Shown: positions 9,022 through 17,930, numbered from the stretch's first letter. The stretch is 64,000 bases of DNA from Paenibacillus paridis (GCF_006345825.1 NZ_VCIX01000088.1:186001-250000); one strand, 5' to 3'. A program made the numbers and translations. Notes: generated by a model not told the origin, from the sequence alone.

Positions 9022-10179
9022 TTACTGCTCGTTTTTGCGAGCGGCCGTCATTTGCTGCCATACGGAACCTGCGGCTTCCTCGCCGCGTTCTATTCGCTCT
9101 AGCGCCATTTGGGCTTGCAGCTGAATCTCAAATTCACTGTCTTTGGCGGCTTCACGCAGAGCGTCGATCGCGGACTCGTCGCCGGCCTCATACAGGAAGC
9201 GGGCTGCACGCCAGCGGACAAGCTTGTTTTTGTCACGGAGCGAATCGATCATTGGACCGACTGCGGCGGGATCGCCAAGGTCCGATAACGTGTCGCCTGC
9301 CGTCCGTCTAACGGACGTTGAGGAGTCGCGCAGCGCAATGAACAGATAGGGCAGCGCTTCAGGTGAACGAAGGTCGCCTAAATAGACAACGGCCAACCGG
9401 CGAATCGACGTATTCTCATCGCTGATCGCCTTGGCAAGAAGCGGCAAGCCTTCAACCGTAGCAACGTAGCGCTCGAGTGCCGCATAGCGGACCTGCCATT
9501 CCGGCGAATCGAATTGTTCCAGCGCTTCTTCTAGCGTCAGCGGAGCTGGACGGACAACGGCAGGCGCAGAACCTTCTTCTGTGCCTGAATTGCCTAACGC
9601 GATAGAGGCCTGCACGAGTGCTTCCAACCGTTCTGCCGTATAAGAAGCTTCTAGCTCTCTTACGATTTCGGCAGCGATCTCCTCAGGCTCTCCGTAACGG
9701 ACGCCAAACTCTTCCAGCATCCGCTCCCGGATCATGCCTGAGCCGGCAGCCTTGCTGACAGACTCGGCGAACTGCGGCGGCAGCGCAGAGCGTACCTCGC
9801 TGTCTCCCATTCGGACGCGCACCTGCATCGGAATTCCGCGATACATCTGGACAAGCACCAGCGCTTCTCCGTAGCTGGTAGATGGTCCATTGCTGTCTGC
9901 GTCTTGGTCTCCCTTCGCTTCGTCCTTCTGCAGCAGCTGGCCAGCCGCAGCCAGAATAGCAGCCCAGTCAGCGCCAGCCTTGCGGTCAAGCGCAATAAAG
10001 TCAGCTGTGCGGAACAAGCTGCGCACGCCGTTAATTTGCAAAAGCTGCCCGAGCAGCTCAGGTGCTTCGCCGGCCTCGCTTGCTTTATAGGTAAGCCGGC
10101 GTCCGCGCGGCAGCATTTCGTCCACGTTTAGCTTCATGGAATTTGGACTCGGTGTCGGTTCTATCGAAATTAGTTTCAT
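9022..10179 (-). CDS. YpgR/CvfC-like protein: Nfu N-domain plus HEAT repeats
   Basis: A 385-residue cytoplasmic protein of the conserved virulence factor C type. The N-terminal ~85 residues are an Nfu/NifU N-terminal domain (IEPTPSPNSMKLN), normally found in iron-sulfur scaffold proteins, but no CxxC cluster domain follows. The C-terminal half (residues ~215-370) contains five or so HEAT-like repeats with the usual pattern of paired helices (SIRRLAVVYLGDL, SVRRTAGDTLSDL, LVRWRAARFLYEA). In Staphylococcus aureus the family affects virulence; the molecular role is unknown. AGGAGG precedes the ATG. It is a single gene between two divergent or convergent units. Confidence 0.85.
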   Translation of the reverse strand: MKLISIEPTPSPNSMKLNVDEMLPRGRRLTYKASEAGEAPELLGQLLQINGVRSLFRTADFIALDRKAGADWAAILAAAGQLLQKDEAKGDQDADSNGPSTSYGEALVLVQMYRGIPMQVRVRMGDSEVRSALPPQFAESVSKAAGSGMIRERMLEEFGVRYGEPEEIAAEIVRELEASYTAERLEALVQASIALGNSGTEEGSAPAVVRPAPLTLEEALEQFDSPEWQVRYAALERYVATVEGLPLLAKAISDENTSIRRLAVVYLGDLRSPEALPYLFIALRDSSTSVRRTAGDTLSDLGDPAAVGPMIDSLRDKNKLVRWRAARFLYEAGDESAIDALREAAKDSEFEIQLQAQMALERIERGEEAAGSVWQQMTAARKNEQ

Positions 10180-10466
10180 GAGGAAACCTCCTGGAAATAG
10201 TATGTCCGGTACATTTTTTTGTCGCCGTACTGTAACAAAAGCTGCGTCGAAAGCGTAGTCTTATGTGTAAAACTGTATAGATAAGTGTAACTTATTTTAT
10301 GGCAGGATGCGAACAAGGAAGCGACAATCGCCTAATTTTGCATACAACCTCAGAGGCGGCAATGGCATCCGTGGGGAAGTTTACGAATAAATAACAGATT
10401 TGCAATGATCGCTTGAAGCTTGGTATCTTAATAACTAACAGATCATGGCGAGGGAGGGATGAACGG

Positions 10467-11579
10467 TTGAGGTTAAGACGTTTTGCAAATATTGATCCTA
10501 TCGAGCAGCATACTTCATTGAAGCAATTCAAAAGATGGCGTCAAGAACGCATTCGTAGGCTGAAATTAAAGGATTATTCATTCACCGTTCCGAATGTCGA
10601 GCCTGACATCGCATATTTGGAGGACAATAGAAAACAGCCTTCCATCACATGGGTAGGCCATTCCACCTTCTTTATTCAGCTCGGCGGCTTGAACATTATC
10701 ACTGATCCGGTATGGTCCACGAAGATGGCCTTGCAAAAAAGACTGGCTCCGCCGGGAATCAAAGTGGAGGATGTTCCGCCTGTTGACGTTGTGCTCATTT
10801 CCCATTCCCATTACGACCACTTAAATATAAACTCGCTGCGCAGACTCATTGGGACTCGGCAGCTGCTTGTACCGGCGGGACTCGGCACGAAGCTTCGGAA
10901 AAAAGGCTTTATTCACATTAAAGAGCTTCATTGGTGGGAATCGGTGATGATCCACGGCGTTAAATTTACGTTCGTGCCTTCGCAGCATTCTACCCGACGC
11001 AACCCATGGGATACAAACAGCTCCCATTGGGGCGGTTTTGTTATCGAGCGTCCGGCAACAAAAACCGGGAAGGTCGTAAGCCGGCCGGAAGGCAAAGCGA
11101 AGGCCAAGGCTTCTGACAAAGAAATGGCCGAAGCGGAGTCAAGAGCGCAAATTGCCAGTGCAGCCGAGCCGCTTGAAGCACGGACGATGTCTTATTTTAA
11201 TGAGCTTGGCACAGCGGAGCGTCCGGTCCTATCGGAAACGCCGACCATTTACTTTGCCGGTGACAGCGGCTATTTCCAAGGCTTCAAAGAAATCGGCAAG
11301 CGATTCCCTGTCGAGGTTGCCCTTCTTCCTATTGGAGCTTACGAGCCGGAATGGTTCATGGGACCGCAGCATATTACGCCTGAGCAAGCCTTGCAAGCGT
11401 TCGACGATTTGGACGCGAAATGGTTCGTTCCCATGCACTATGGTGCGTTCAAGCTGGCGGATGATACGCCGCGCGAAGCGCTGGATCGGTTGGAAGCGGA
11501 GCGCATGAAACGGTGCATTGAGGACAAACGAATCATTGTTTTGCCGCATGGGGAAACTTGGCGTTTGTCCGGCAAATGA
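10467..11579 (+). CDS. MBL-fold metallo-hydrolase, NAPE-PLD-like
   Basis: A 370-residue metallo-beta-lactamase-fold enzyme. TWVGHSTFFIQ, the metal motif HSHYDH (residues 113-118), GDSGYF and the late MHYGAF give a dinuclear site, and LLPIGAYEPEWFM is typical of the N-acyl-phosphatidylethanolamine phospholipase D branch. The substrate in bacteria is not established. TTG 10467 was chosen because GAGGGAGGG lies eight bases before it. Between two conserved blocks (residues ~195-260) sits a Lys/Ala/Glu-rich insert not expected in the fold core, probably a surface loop. Confidence 0.88.
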   Translation: MRLRRFANIDPIEQHTSLKQFKRWRQERIRRLKLKDYSFTVPNVEPDIAYLEDNRKQPSITWVGHSTFFIQLGGLNIITDPVWSTKMALQKRLAPPGIKVEDVPPVDVVLISHSHYDHLNINSLRRLIGTRQLLVPAGLGTKLRKKGFIHIKELHWWESVMIHGVKFTFVPSQHSTRRNPWDTNSSHWGGFVIERPATKTGKVVSRPEGKAKAKASDKEMAEAESRAQIASAAEPLEARTMSYFNELGTAERPVLSETPTIYFAGDSGYFQGFKEIGKRFPVEVALLPIGAYEPEWFMGPQHITPEQALQAFDDLDAKWFVPMHYGAFKLADDTPREALDRLEAERMKRCIEDKRIIVLPHGETWRLSGK

Positions 11580-11653
11580 CAAACACGGACAAGAGCGTGC
11601 CAAATGCGCACAATGACGGCGGTAGATGAAAAGGGTATACTGGAATTATCTGT

Positions 11654-11726
11654 TTTACGAAGCGGGGCTTGCCAGCGCAAACCTTAGCCAAATCTTACGA
11701 AGAGAGGTTTGCTTGCCGCAAACCTT
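11654..11726 (+). repeat. two degenerate copies of the TACGAAG hairpin repeat
   Basis: Copies lie at 11654-11686 and 11694-11726, 40 bases apart. Each has TTACGAAG, then a small hairpin, in the second copy GGTTTGC-ttgcc-GCAAACC. The second copy ends immediately before the AGGAGG (11728-11733) of the Gfo/Idh gene. The same unit occurs three times at 19708-19825 in front of aglF. Confidence 0.8.
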
Positions 11727-11741
11727 CAGGAGGAAAATGAA

Positions 11742-12809
11742 ATGAGTCATGCAACTATACGCCTAGGTATCATTGGGGCGGGCGCAATCGGTAGCATACA
11801 CATGCAGACGTTCAAAAAGGTGGAAGGCATTGACGTCGTTGCCGTTACCGACGCGTACCTTCCCCTTGCGGAGCAGCGTGCAGCGGAATTTGGCATCGAG
11901 ACGGTTCATCCAAGTCCGCAAGCGCTTCTGGAAGACGCTTCTATTGATGCCGTTGTTATCGGCGTGCCGAACAACTTTCATGCAGGACTGGCGATTGAAG
12001 CGCTAAAGCAAGGCAAGCATGTTCTCTTGGAGAAGCCGATGGCGATCCATTCCGAAGCCGCTCGCGAGATCGTGGAGGAAGTGGAGAAGTCCGGCAAAAT
12101 ATTAATGATGTCGCATCAAATGCGCTGGACTGGACTAAGCAGAGCGCTCAAGCAGCATGTTGACAATGGAGATGTCGGCCATGTCTATAATGCCAAAGCG
12201 GGCTGGTTCCGGAAGAAGGGCATACCTGGCTGGGGATCATGGTTTACCCGCAAGGACCAGTCCGGCGGCGGACCGCTGATTGATATCGGCGTTCATATGC
12301 TGGATCTCTCGCTTTACCTCATGGGCAACCCAAAACCCGTATCCGTGTACGGCTCCACCTATGCTGAATTCGGACCGAACCGCCAAGGCATCGGAAACTG
12401 GGGCACGCCAAATTGGGACGGGTATTACGACGTGGAGGATCTCGCTTCGGCTTTAATTAAGCTGGACAATGGGGCAACGTTATCGCTTGAAGTCAGCTGG
12501 GCAGCTCACGCTGCATTTTTGTCGGAGGAGCCGTTCATTCACTTGATGGGGACGCAAGGCGGCGTAGGGATTGTCGGAAACTACGGGAAATACGTGACCC
12601 ATTCGGATAGCGGTATTGCCGAGAGCGATATTACGCCGCTTGAGGGCGAAGAGGAACGCATTCTGATGAGCCAGCATTTCGTAGAGTGCATTCGCGAGAA
12701 TAAGCAGCCGATTACTTCCGCGCTGTCGGGTTACACCAACAACCGTATTTTGGATGCGATTTACGAATCATCCCGAACCGGAAATGAAGTCAAGCTGAAA
12801 TGGGATTAA
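11742..12809 (+). CDS. Gfo/Idh/MocA-family oxidoreductase
   Basis: A 355-residue NAD(P)-dependent dehydrogenase. The Rossmann motif GIIGAGAIGSIH starts at residue ~9, the EKPMAI motif carries the catalytic Lys of the family, and GGPLIDIGVHMLDL holds the conserved Asp and His of the C-terminal alpha/beta domain. Members oxidise or reduce sugars and inositols; the substrate here is not predictable. ATG 11742 has AGGAGG at 11728-11733. The hairpin repeat just before the ribosome site may affect its translation. A terminator follows the gene. Confidence 0.9.
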   Translation: MSHATIRLGIIGAGAIGSIHMQTFKKVEGIDVVAVTDAYLPLAEQRAAEFGIETVHPSPQALLEDASIDAVVIGVPNNFHAGLAIEALKQGKHVLLEKPMAIHSEAAREIVEEVEKSGKILMMSHQMRWTGLSRALKQHVDNGDVGHVYNAKAGWFRKKGIPGWGSWFTRKDQSGGGPLIDIGVHMLDLSLYLMGNPKPVSVYGSTYAEFGPNRQGIGNWGTPNWDGYYDVEDLASALIKLDNGATLSLEVSWAAHAAFLSEEPFIHLMGTQGGVGIVGNYGKYVTHSDSGIAESDITPLEGEEERILMSQHFVECIRENKQPITSALSGYTNNRILDAIYESSRTGNEVKLKWD

Positions 12810-12847
12810 GCAGTTATCGCCCGGCAATAATTAGATTTTAAATACGC

Positions 12848-12899
12848 AAGCCTCCTCTTAGGTGAAGACTTCTGATAATCACTTTGAGGAGGCTTTTTT
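12848..12899 (+). terminator. intrinsic terminator or attenuator before the FAD oxidase gene
   Basis: AAGCCTCCTC and GAGGAGGCTT pair perfectly around a 28-base loop and are followed by six T. It ends the Gfo/Idh transcript, but only 10 bases separate it from the next gene's AGGAGG. Confidence 0.8.
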
Positions 12900-12938
12900 G
12901 CGGGCAGACAGGAGGTTATCGGCATAAAAAAAGCAATC

Positions 12939-14354
12939 GTGCTGCTGCTTTTGGCCAGTTTGGCCTTCGTTCAATATGTCAGAACCAGCTCCTCCGACCA
13001 AAATCCGTATCTTATGACCGATTACAGCCGCCTTCATCCCGTGAAGGTAGAGCGTGTCCTGCAAGGAGAGGCAGAGGCGCAGCTTATCGGGCTTGTAAAG
13101 GATGCCAAAGCGAAGGGATTAAAGCTTTCGATTGCGGGACAACGGCATAGCCAAGGCGGCCATACCTATTACAAGGATGCGGTTGTCGTCGATATGACGA
13201 GTTATAACCAGGTTTTATCGGTTGATCCGGAGGCAAAGCGGATTGTCGTACAGGCGGGGGCAACTTGGGAGGATGTACAGAAGGCGGTGAATCCTTACGG
13301 GCTTTCTGTCAAAACAATGCAGTCGCTCAATGTGTTTACGATCGGCGGTTCTATCAGCATTAATGCGCATGGCCGAGATATTCGCAACGGGTCGTTGATC
13401 AAAAGCGTGGAATCTTTCCGGCTGCTAACCGCGGGCGGCGATATTATTCAGGTCAGCCGTACGGAAAATGCAGAGCTGTTTCCTTTAGCCCTTGGCGGAT
13501 ATGGGCTGTTCGGCATTATTTTGGACGTTACGCTGATATTGACCGAGGATGAAGTATACCGCGAATCGACCGTGTTGATGAACTTGGAGGAATACAGCGA
13601 TTATTTTCAAAATGAGGTGCTGCCTAATCCGGACATCCGCCTTCATATCGCCAGAATTTCTGTGGCGGAAGACAGTTATTTTAAGGAAGCCTTTTCCAAA
13701 AATTATACGGTAGATCGGTCGCTAAAGCTGTCAGACCACAATAAGCTAAAAAGCAATGACAATTGGGTCGCGCCTGGGAAGCTGCTATTTAACATCAACC
13801 GTTCAACGGACTGGGGCAAAAATGCACAGTGGAATTTGCAAAAGCATTTTTTCGTCGAGCAGTCCGACAAAATCGTTAGCCGCAATAATGCGATGCGCGC
13901 CGCGTCGGCGTTTATGGAGTACAGCCAGCCCGGAGCAAATGATTTGCTGCAGGAATATTTTATTCCGCTGCCTCAGTTTGATGCATTTGTGCAGCGGCTA
14001 GGCGCCATTGTCAAAGAAGAGGATATGAATCTGCTTAATATTACGATCCGATATGTAAATAAAGACGATGAAGCGGTCCTGTCCTATGCGAAGCAGGATA
14101 TGCTGGCGCTGGTCTGCTTGTTCCACGCGCCGCTGTCCAAAGCGGGCCAGCAGCGGATGAAGCAGGGCGTAGAGCGGATCATCAATGAGGTCATTGCCTC
14201 AGAAGGCTCTTACTATTTGCCCTACATTGCTTACCCTACGCTGGAGCAGTTCCGCAACGTTTATCCGGGATATGAGTATTTTTTCGCCAAGAAAAAGGAT
14301 TACGACCCGGATGAGCTGTTTATGAATTATTTTTATGAGCAATATGGGGGTTAG
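12939..14354 (+). CDS. FAD-binding (PCMH/VAO-type) oxidoreductase
   Basis: About 471 residues from GTG 12939. The N-terminal half is a PCMH-type FAD domain: LSIAGQRHSQGG, VVDMTSYNQV, VQAGATWEDV and GGSISINAHGRD are the flavin-binding signatures of the VAO family. The His in RHSQGG is positioned like the residue that can carry FAD covalently. The substrate is unknown; relatives oxidise sugars and alditols. The hydrophobic N-terminus suggests a signal or membrane anchor. The start is doubtful: the AGGAGG at 12910-12915 sits eight bases before an in-frame ATA at 12924, which would give a classic lysine-started signal peptide, but 23 bases before GTG 12939. Confidence 0.85.
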   Translation: MLLLLASLAFVQYVRTSSSDQNPYLMTDYSRLHPVKVERVLQGEAEAQLIGLVKDAKAKGLKLSIAGQRHSQGGHTYYKDAVVVDMTSYNQVLSVDPEAKRIVVQAGATWEDVQKAVNPYGLSVKTMQSLNVFTIGGSISINAHGRDIRNGSLIKSVESFRLLTAGGDIIQVSRTENAELFPLALGGYGLFGIILDVTLILTEDEVYRESTVLMNLEEYSDYFQNEVLPNPDIRLHIARISVAEDSYFKEAFSKNYTVDRSLKLSDHNKLKSNDNWVAPGKLLFNINRSTDWGKNAQWNLQKHFFVEQSDKIVSRNNAMRAASAFMEYSQPGANDLLQEYFIPLPQFDAFVQRLGAIVKEEDMNLLNITIRYVNKDDEAVLSYAKQDMLALVCLFHAPLSKAGQQRMKQGVERIINEVIASEGSYYLPYIAYPTLEQFRNVYPGYEYFFAKKKDYDPDELFMNYFYEQYGG

Positions 14355-14364
14355 GGGGCTGCAT

Positions 14365-14946
14365 ATGAACTTGAAATGGCTGATTCGATCGCAAAGCATC
14401 ATGACTTTAGCGGCTGGCATGATCTATCCTTATTATCTTTTGTTTCTCAAAAATCTCGGGAACAGCTTCTCCAAATACGGCCTGGCCTTCGCTGTATTTA
14501 CGATAAGCTCAGCGGCGGTATCGCATTGGCTTGCGCCTAGGCTGGATAAGCACGGGGTGTGCATGATGATTGTAAGTTCGCTTGGCATGATGGGGGCGAT
14601 GCTCGTTTTTCCATGGACCTCATCCTATGGCTGGGTGCTGCTCTTGCAGCTCTTGATGGGAACCTGCAATGCGATGCAGCGAATGAGCGAGCGTGTGCTG
14701 CTCGCCGATTATACCGAGCCTGGATCTAGAGGGGCTGGAATCGGGTCCTATCATTTTTGGACGTCGGTCGCTTCGGGCTTTGCGGTTATTTTAGGCGGCT
14801 TTTTAATAGACTGGCTAACGATTAATATTTTGTTTTATTTGAGTGCCCTGCTGTATGGCACAAGCGCTTGGACAATTTGGCGAACGAACAGGCCGGCAGT
14901 CCCGAGGGCAAAAGAGGGTTCGGTTTCCGAGCATAATGTGCTATAA
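14365..14946 (+). CDS. half-length MFS-type membrane protein
   Basis: A 193-residue protein with about five or six membrane helices. It resembles one half of a major facilitator: LDKHGVCMMIVSSLGMMGA matches the region after the family loop 2-3, and the RMSERVLLADYTEPGSRG segment matches the start of helix five. Full MFS carriers have about 400 residues and twelve helices, so this is either a natural half-size form or a shortened copy; no second half is visible in neighbouring frames. ATG 14365 lies ten bases behind the oxidase stop, with TTAGGGGG before it. The transported substrate is unknown. Confidence 0.7.
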   Translation: MNLKWLIRSQSIMTLAAGMIYPYYLLFLKNLGNSFSKYGLAFAVFTISSAAVSHWLAPRLDKHGVCMMIVSSLGMMGAMLVFPWTSSYGWVLLLQLLMGTCNAMQRMSERVLLADYTEPGSRGAGIGSYHFWTSVASGFAVILGGFLIDWLTINILFYLSALLYGTSAWTIWRTNRPAVPRAKEGSVSEHNVL

Positions 14947-14947
14947 T
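14939..14947 (+). promoter_or_regulatory. extended -10 promoter for the ABC-F gene
   Basis: TGCTATAAT is a perfect extended -10 element. It overlaps the stop codon of the MFS gene and lies about 46 bases before the ABC-F start. No good -35 hexamer is seen, as expected for extended -10 promoters. Confidence 0.55.
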
Positions 14948-14992
14948 AGTTCGATATAAACTGATTTTGTAGTGAAGGACGGGATTAAACGA

Positions 14993-16612
14993 ATGATTAG
15001 CACAAGTGGCATAACGCTCCGTTACGGGAAGCGTGCGCTTTTTGAAGATGTAAGCATTAAGTTCACACCAGGCAACTGTTATGGCTTGATCGGCGCTAAC
15101 GGCGCAGGCAAATCGACCTTTTTGAAAATATTATCCGGTGAAGTGGAGCAATCCCACGGAGAAGTGCATATTACACCGGGCGAGCGGCTGGCTGTTCTCA
15201 AGCAGAACCATTATGAATACGATGAGTCCGTCGTACTTGAGACGGTCATGATGGGCCACAAGCGTCTTTATGAAGTAATGAAGGAGAAGGACACTTTGTA
15301 TGCCAAAGCGGACTTCACTGACGAGGATGGCATGCGCGCAGGCGAGCTTGAAGCCGAATTTGCGGACATGAACGGCTGGGAAGCGGAGTCGGAAGCGGCT
15401 GAGATGCTGAACGGCCTTGGCATTACGCCTGACCTGCATGACAAGAAGATGGCGGAGCTTAGCGGCAACGAGAAGGTTCGCGTATTGCTAGCACAAGCTT
15501 TATTCGGCGCTCCGAACATTTTGCTGCTCGATGAGCCTACCAACCACTTGGACATTGAGTCGATCCGCTGGCTGGAAGATTTCCTTGCGGATTATCAAGG
15601 CACAGTTGTCGTAGTCAGCCATGACCGGCACTTCCTGAACACGGTTTGTACGCATATCGCGGATATTGACTTCGGCAAAATCCAAATGTATGTCGGTAAC
15701 TATGACTTCTGGTACGAATCCAGCCAGCTTGCATTGCAGCTGATGCGCGGAGAGAACAAGAAGAAGGAAGACAAAATTAAAGAGCTTCAAGCGTTCATTC
15801 AACGTTTCAGCGCCAATAAATCCAAAGCGAAGCAAGCGACTTCCAGGCAGAAGCTGCTTGAGAAAATTTCGCTTGACGATATTCGCCCATCGAACCGTAA
15901 ATACCCGTTCATTCTATTCAAAGGCGAGCGCGAAGCGGGCAAGCAATTGCTGTTGGTTGACGGCTTGACGAAGACGATTGATGGCGAGAAAATTATCGAC
16001 AACTTGACGATCGCACTCAACAAAGGCGACAAGGTTGCTTTTGTTGGGCCAAACAGCCTTCCGAAAACATTGTTGTTCCAATTGCTGGTTGGCGAAGTTG
16101 AAGCGGACGCAGGCAGCTATTCATGGGGCGTTACGACGTCACAGGCTTATTTCCCGAAAGACAACTCGCCATATTTTGACGGCGTTGATTTGAATTTGGT
16201 GGAATGGCTGCGTCAATATTCGAAGGACCCTGACGAGACGTTCATTCGCGGCTTCTTGGGCCGTATGCTTTTCTCTGGCGACGATGCAATGAAGAAAGCA
16301 AGCGTATTGTCAGGTGGCGAGAAGGTTCGCTGCATGCTCTCCAAGATGATGTTGGAAGGCGCGAACGTCTTTATTCTCGACGAGCCAACGAATCACTTGG
16401 ATCTCGAATCCATTACGGCATTGAATAACGGCTTGACGGACACCGATTGTACGATCCTGTTCACCTCGCATGACCATCAGTTCGTTCAAACAATTGCGAA
16501 CCGTATCGTAGAAATTACGCCGAACGGCGTAATCGACCGGATGATGACTTATGACGAGTACCTTGAGAGCGCAGAAGTCAAAGCGCTTCGCGAGCGTATG
16601 TACGCGGTATAA
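14993..16612 (+). CDS. ykpA: ABC-F family ATPase, YkpA-like
   Basis: A 539-residue cytoplasmic protein with two ABC cassettes and no membrane part. ABC-F proteins act on ribosomes. The first cassette has GANGAGKST, LSGNEKVR and ILLLDEPTNHLD, and the second has LSGGEKVR and VFILDEPTNHLD. The linker between them (residues ~240-300) is Lys-rich with the QAFIQRFSANKSKAKQA pattern of the P-site tRNA interaction motif. The second Walker A reads GPNSLPKTLLF, so the usual Gly before Lys is Pro; this degenerate site fits the YkpA/YbiT branch as far as I recall it. ATG 14993 is preferred over GTG 14972. It is probably a housekeeping translation factor rather than an antibiotic-resistance protein. Confidence 0.9.
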   Translation: MISTSGITLRYGKRALFEDVSIKFTPGNCYGLIGANGAGKSTFLKILSGEVEQSHGEVHITPGERLAVLKQNHYEYDESVVLETVMMGHKRLYEVMKEKDTLYAKADFTDEDGMRAGELEAEFADMNGWEAESEAAEMLNGLGITPDLHDKKMAELSGNEKVRVLLAQALFGAPNILLLDEPTNHLDIESIRWLEDFLADYQGTVVVVSHDRHFLNTVCTHIADIDFGKIQMYVGNYDFWYESSQLALQLMRGENKKKEDKIKELQAFIQRFSANKSKAKQATSRQKLLEKISLDDIRPSNRKYPFILFKGEREAGKQLLLVDGLTKTIDGEKIIDNLTIALNKGDKVAFVGPNSLPKTLLFQLLVGEVEADAGSYSWGVTTSQAYFPKDNSPYFDGVDLNLVEWLRQYSKDPDETFIRGFLGRMLFSGDDAMKKASVLSGGEKVRCMLSKMMLEGANVFILDEPTNHLDLESITALNNGLTDTDCTILFTSHDHQFVQTIANRIVEITPNGVIDRMMTYDEYLESAEVKALRERMYAV

Positions 16613-16629
16613 TCCGCCTTTTTAGAGAG

Positions 16630-16668
16630 CGTCGACAGCAGGTAGCCCTGCTTGTCGGCGTTTTTTTT
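16630..16668 (+). terminator. intrinsic terminator
   Basis: CGTCGACAGCAGG pairs with CCTGCTTGTCGGCG with a single bulge and a T-T-T run of eight follows. It ends the ABC-F transcript. Confidence 0.92.
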
Positions 16669-16783
16669 GCATGCTAGAAATGCGAATATAACAGCTCAAA
16701 GTGCTGGGCCTGCTTGAGGGCAGGTGAGCCAGCAGATAAGAGGAATAAGACAGGAGCCGTGGACAAGTAGTCTAAATTATGGG

Positions 16784-16812
16784 TTGCATATGGCTGGAAA
16801 AGAGGCTATACT
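16784..16812 (+). promoter_or_regulatory. sigma-A-type promoter for the LacI regulator
   Basis: TTGCAT (16784-16789) and TATACT (16807-16812) are separated by exactly 17 bases. The predicted start of transcription falls at the left edge of the operator palindrome at 16818. The rest of the 313-base gap before the regulator, apart from the terminator, holds nothing else recognisable. Confidence 0.7.
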
Positions 16813-16817
16813 ATCGT

Positions 16818-16844
16818 TGAAAAGGTTTTCAGAAAACCTTTTCA
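16818..16844. promoter_or_regulatory. 27-base LacI-type operator palindrome
   Basis: TGAAAAGGTTTTC, a central A, and GAAAACCTTTTCA form a perfect 13+1+13 palindrome. It contains the 14-base LacI-family-like box TGAAAAGGTTTTCA. Placed at the predicted transcription start, it should let the regulator repress its own gene. A related perfect box occurs at 18033 before aglE. Confidence 0.75.
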
Positions 16845-16925
16845 GTAAGCCCTTACAATACGGGGAAGCATCATAATGCTATTTCATGAACGATCATTTT
16901 CATTCACCAAGAAAGGCGTGCAATC

Positions 16926-17930
16926 ATGAAATCGACTATACGCGATGTAGCAAAATACGCAAACGTATCCATCAGCACGGTATCTCGTGTCATGAATGCG
17001 CCGGACACCGTAGTGGAGGAGAAGCGAACGAAGGTGCTCGAAGCCATTGAGGCGCTTCAGTATCAGCCTAATGGTTTCGCAAGAGGATTGATTTACAAAA
17101 AATCCGATACGCTTGGCGTCATGATACCGGATATTGAAAATCCGTATTATGCGGGGCTGATTCGCGGGATGCAGGATGCGGCGGTTATGCTTAACCATAG
17201 CTTGATGATTTGTAATACGGATCGCGATAAGCAGAGGACAATCGCCTACGTGCAGAGCTTTTTTGAGAAGCAGGTCGACGGCATAATTTTTACGAGCGAT
17301 TCCTTGCACGAAGAATATTACGAGGAAATGCAGCGTTATCGCCTGCCATTTGTGCTAGCTTCAACGAATGCGCCTGAATACGATATTCCGTCCGTTGACA
17401 TTGATGATGTTCAAGGCGCCTATGACGCGGTAAGGCATCTTCTTGACGCAGGACACCGCAAAATTGGAATGATCGGCTTTCCGTTAGGGGAGACGATTTC
17501 CGGTGAGCCGCGGTACACGGGATTTAAACAGGCACTTCGGCAATTCGGGCTTTCGGAATATGAAGAATGCATTGAATTTGCCGAGCACCGTTTTGAGCAT
17601 GCATTTGAAGCATCTGAGCGGCTGATGAGCCGCTGCCCGGATTTAACCGCCATTTTTGCAGCATCGGATGAATTTGCAATGGGCGCTATTTCGTATTTGC
17701 GCGAACAAGGGAAAGCCGTGCCTGAGCATGTATCCGTAATCGGCTTTGACAATATCCGAATGGCGCAAATGTTTATCCCGAAGCTGACCACGATCGACCA
17801 GCCTACTTACGATATTGGATACCGCTCCGTGCTCAAGCTGCATGAGTTGATTACGTCGGGCAAGGTTGCTGTGCTTAGGGAGAAGCTGCCTCATCATCTG
17901 ATCGTGAGGGAATCTACCCGCGAAATATAA
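16926..17930 (+). CDS. LacI-family repressor of the alpha-glucoside operon
   Basis: A 334-residue LacI/GalR protein. The N-terminal helix-turn-helix DVAKYANVSISTVSRVMN and hinge LQYQPNGFARGL bind DNA; residues ~60-330 form the periplasmic-binding-protein-like sensor (LGVMIPDIENPYYAGL, VSVIGFDNI). It sits directly upstream of a sugar ABC operon in the same direction, the position of aglR in rhizobial agl operons. Operator-like palindromes lie before both this gene and aglE, suggesting autoregulation and control of the operon. The inducer is likely an alpha-glucoside, by context. The start has AAAGG upstream. Confidence 0.9.
   Translation: MKSTIRDVAKYANVSISTVSRVMNAPDTVVEEKRTKVLEAIEALQYQPNGFARGLIYKKSDTLGVMIPDIENPYYAGLIRGMQDAAVMLNHSLMICNTDRDKQRTIAYVQSFFEKQVDGIIFTSDSLHEEYYEEMQRYRLPFVLASTNAPEYDIPSVDIDDVQGAYDAVRHLLDAGHRKIGMIGFPLGETISGEPRYTGFKQALRQFGLSEYEECIEFAEHRFEHAFEASERLMSRCPDLTAIFAASDEFAMGAISYLREQGKAVPEHVSVIGFDNIRMAQMFIPKLTTIDQPTYDIGYRSVLKLHELITSGKVAVLREKLPHHLIVRESTREI

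Noticed and set aside
14365..14946. Frameshifted full-length MFS gene
   Set aside because: No continuation of transporter-like sequence in other frames after 14946, where the ABC-F promoter and gene begin; a half-size protein is more likely.
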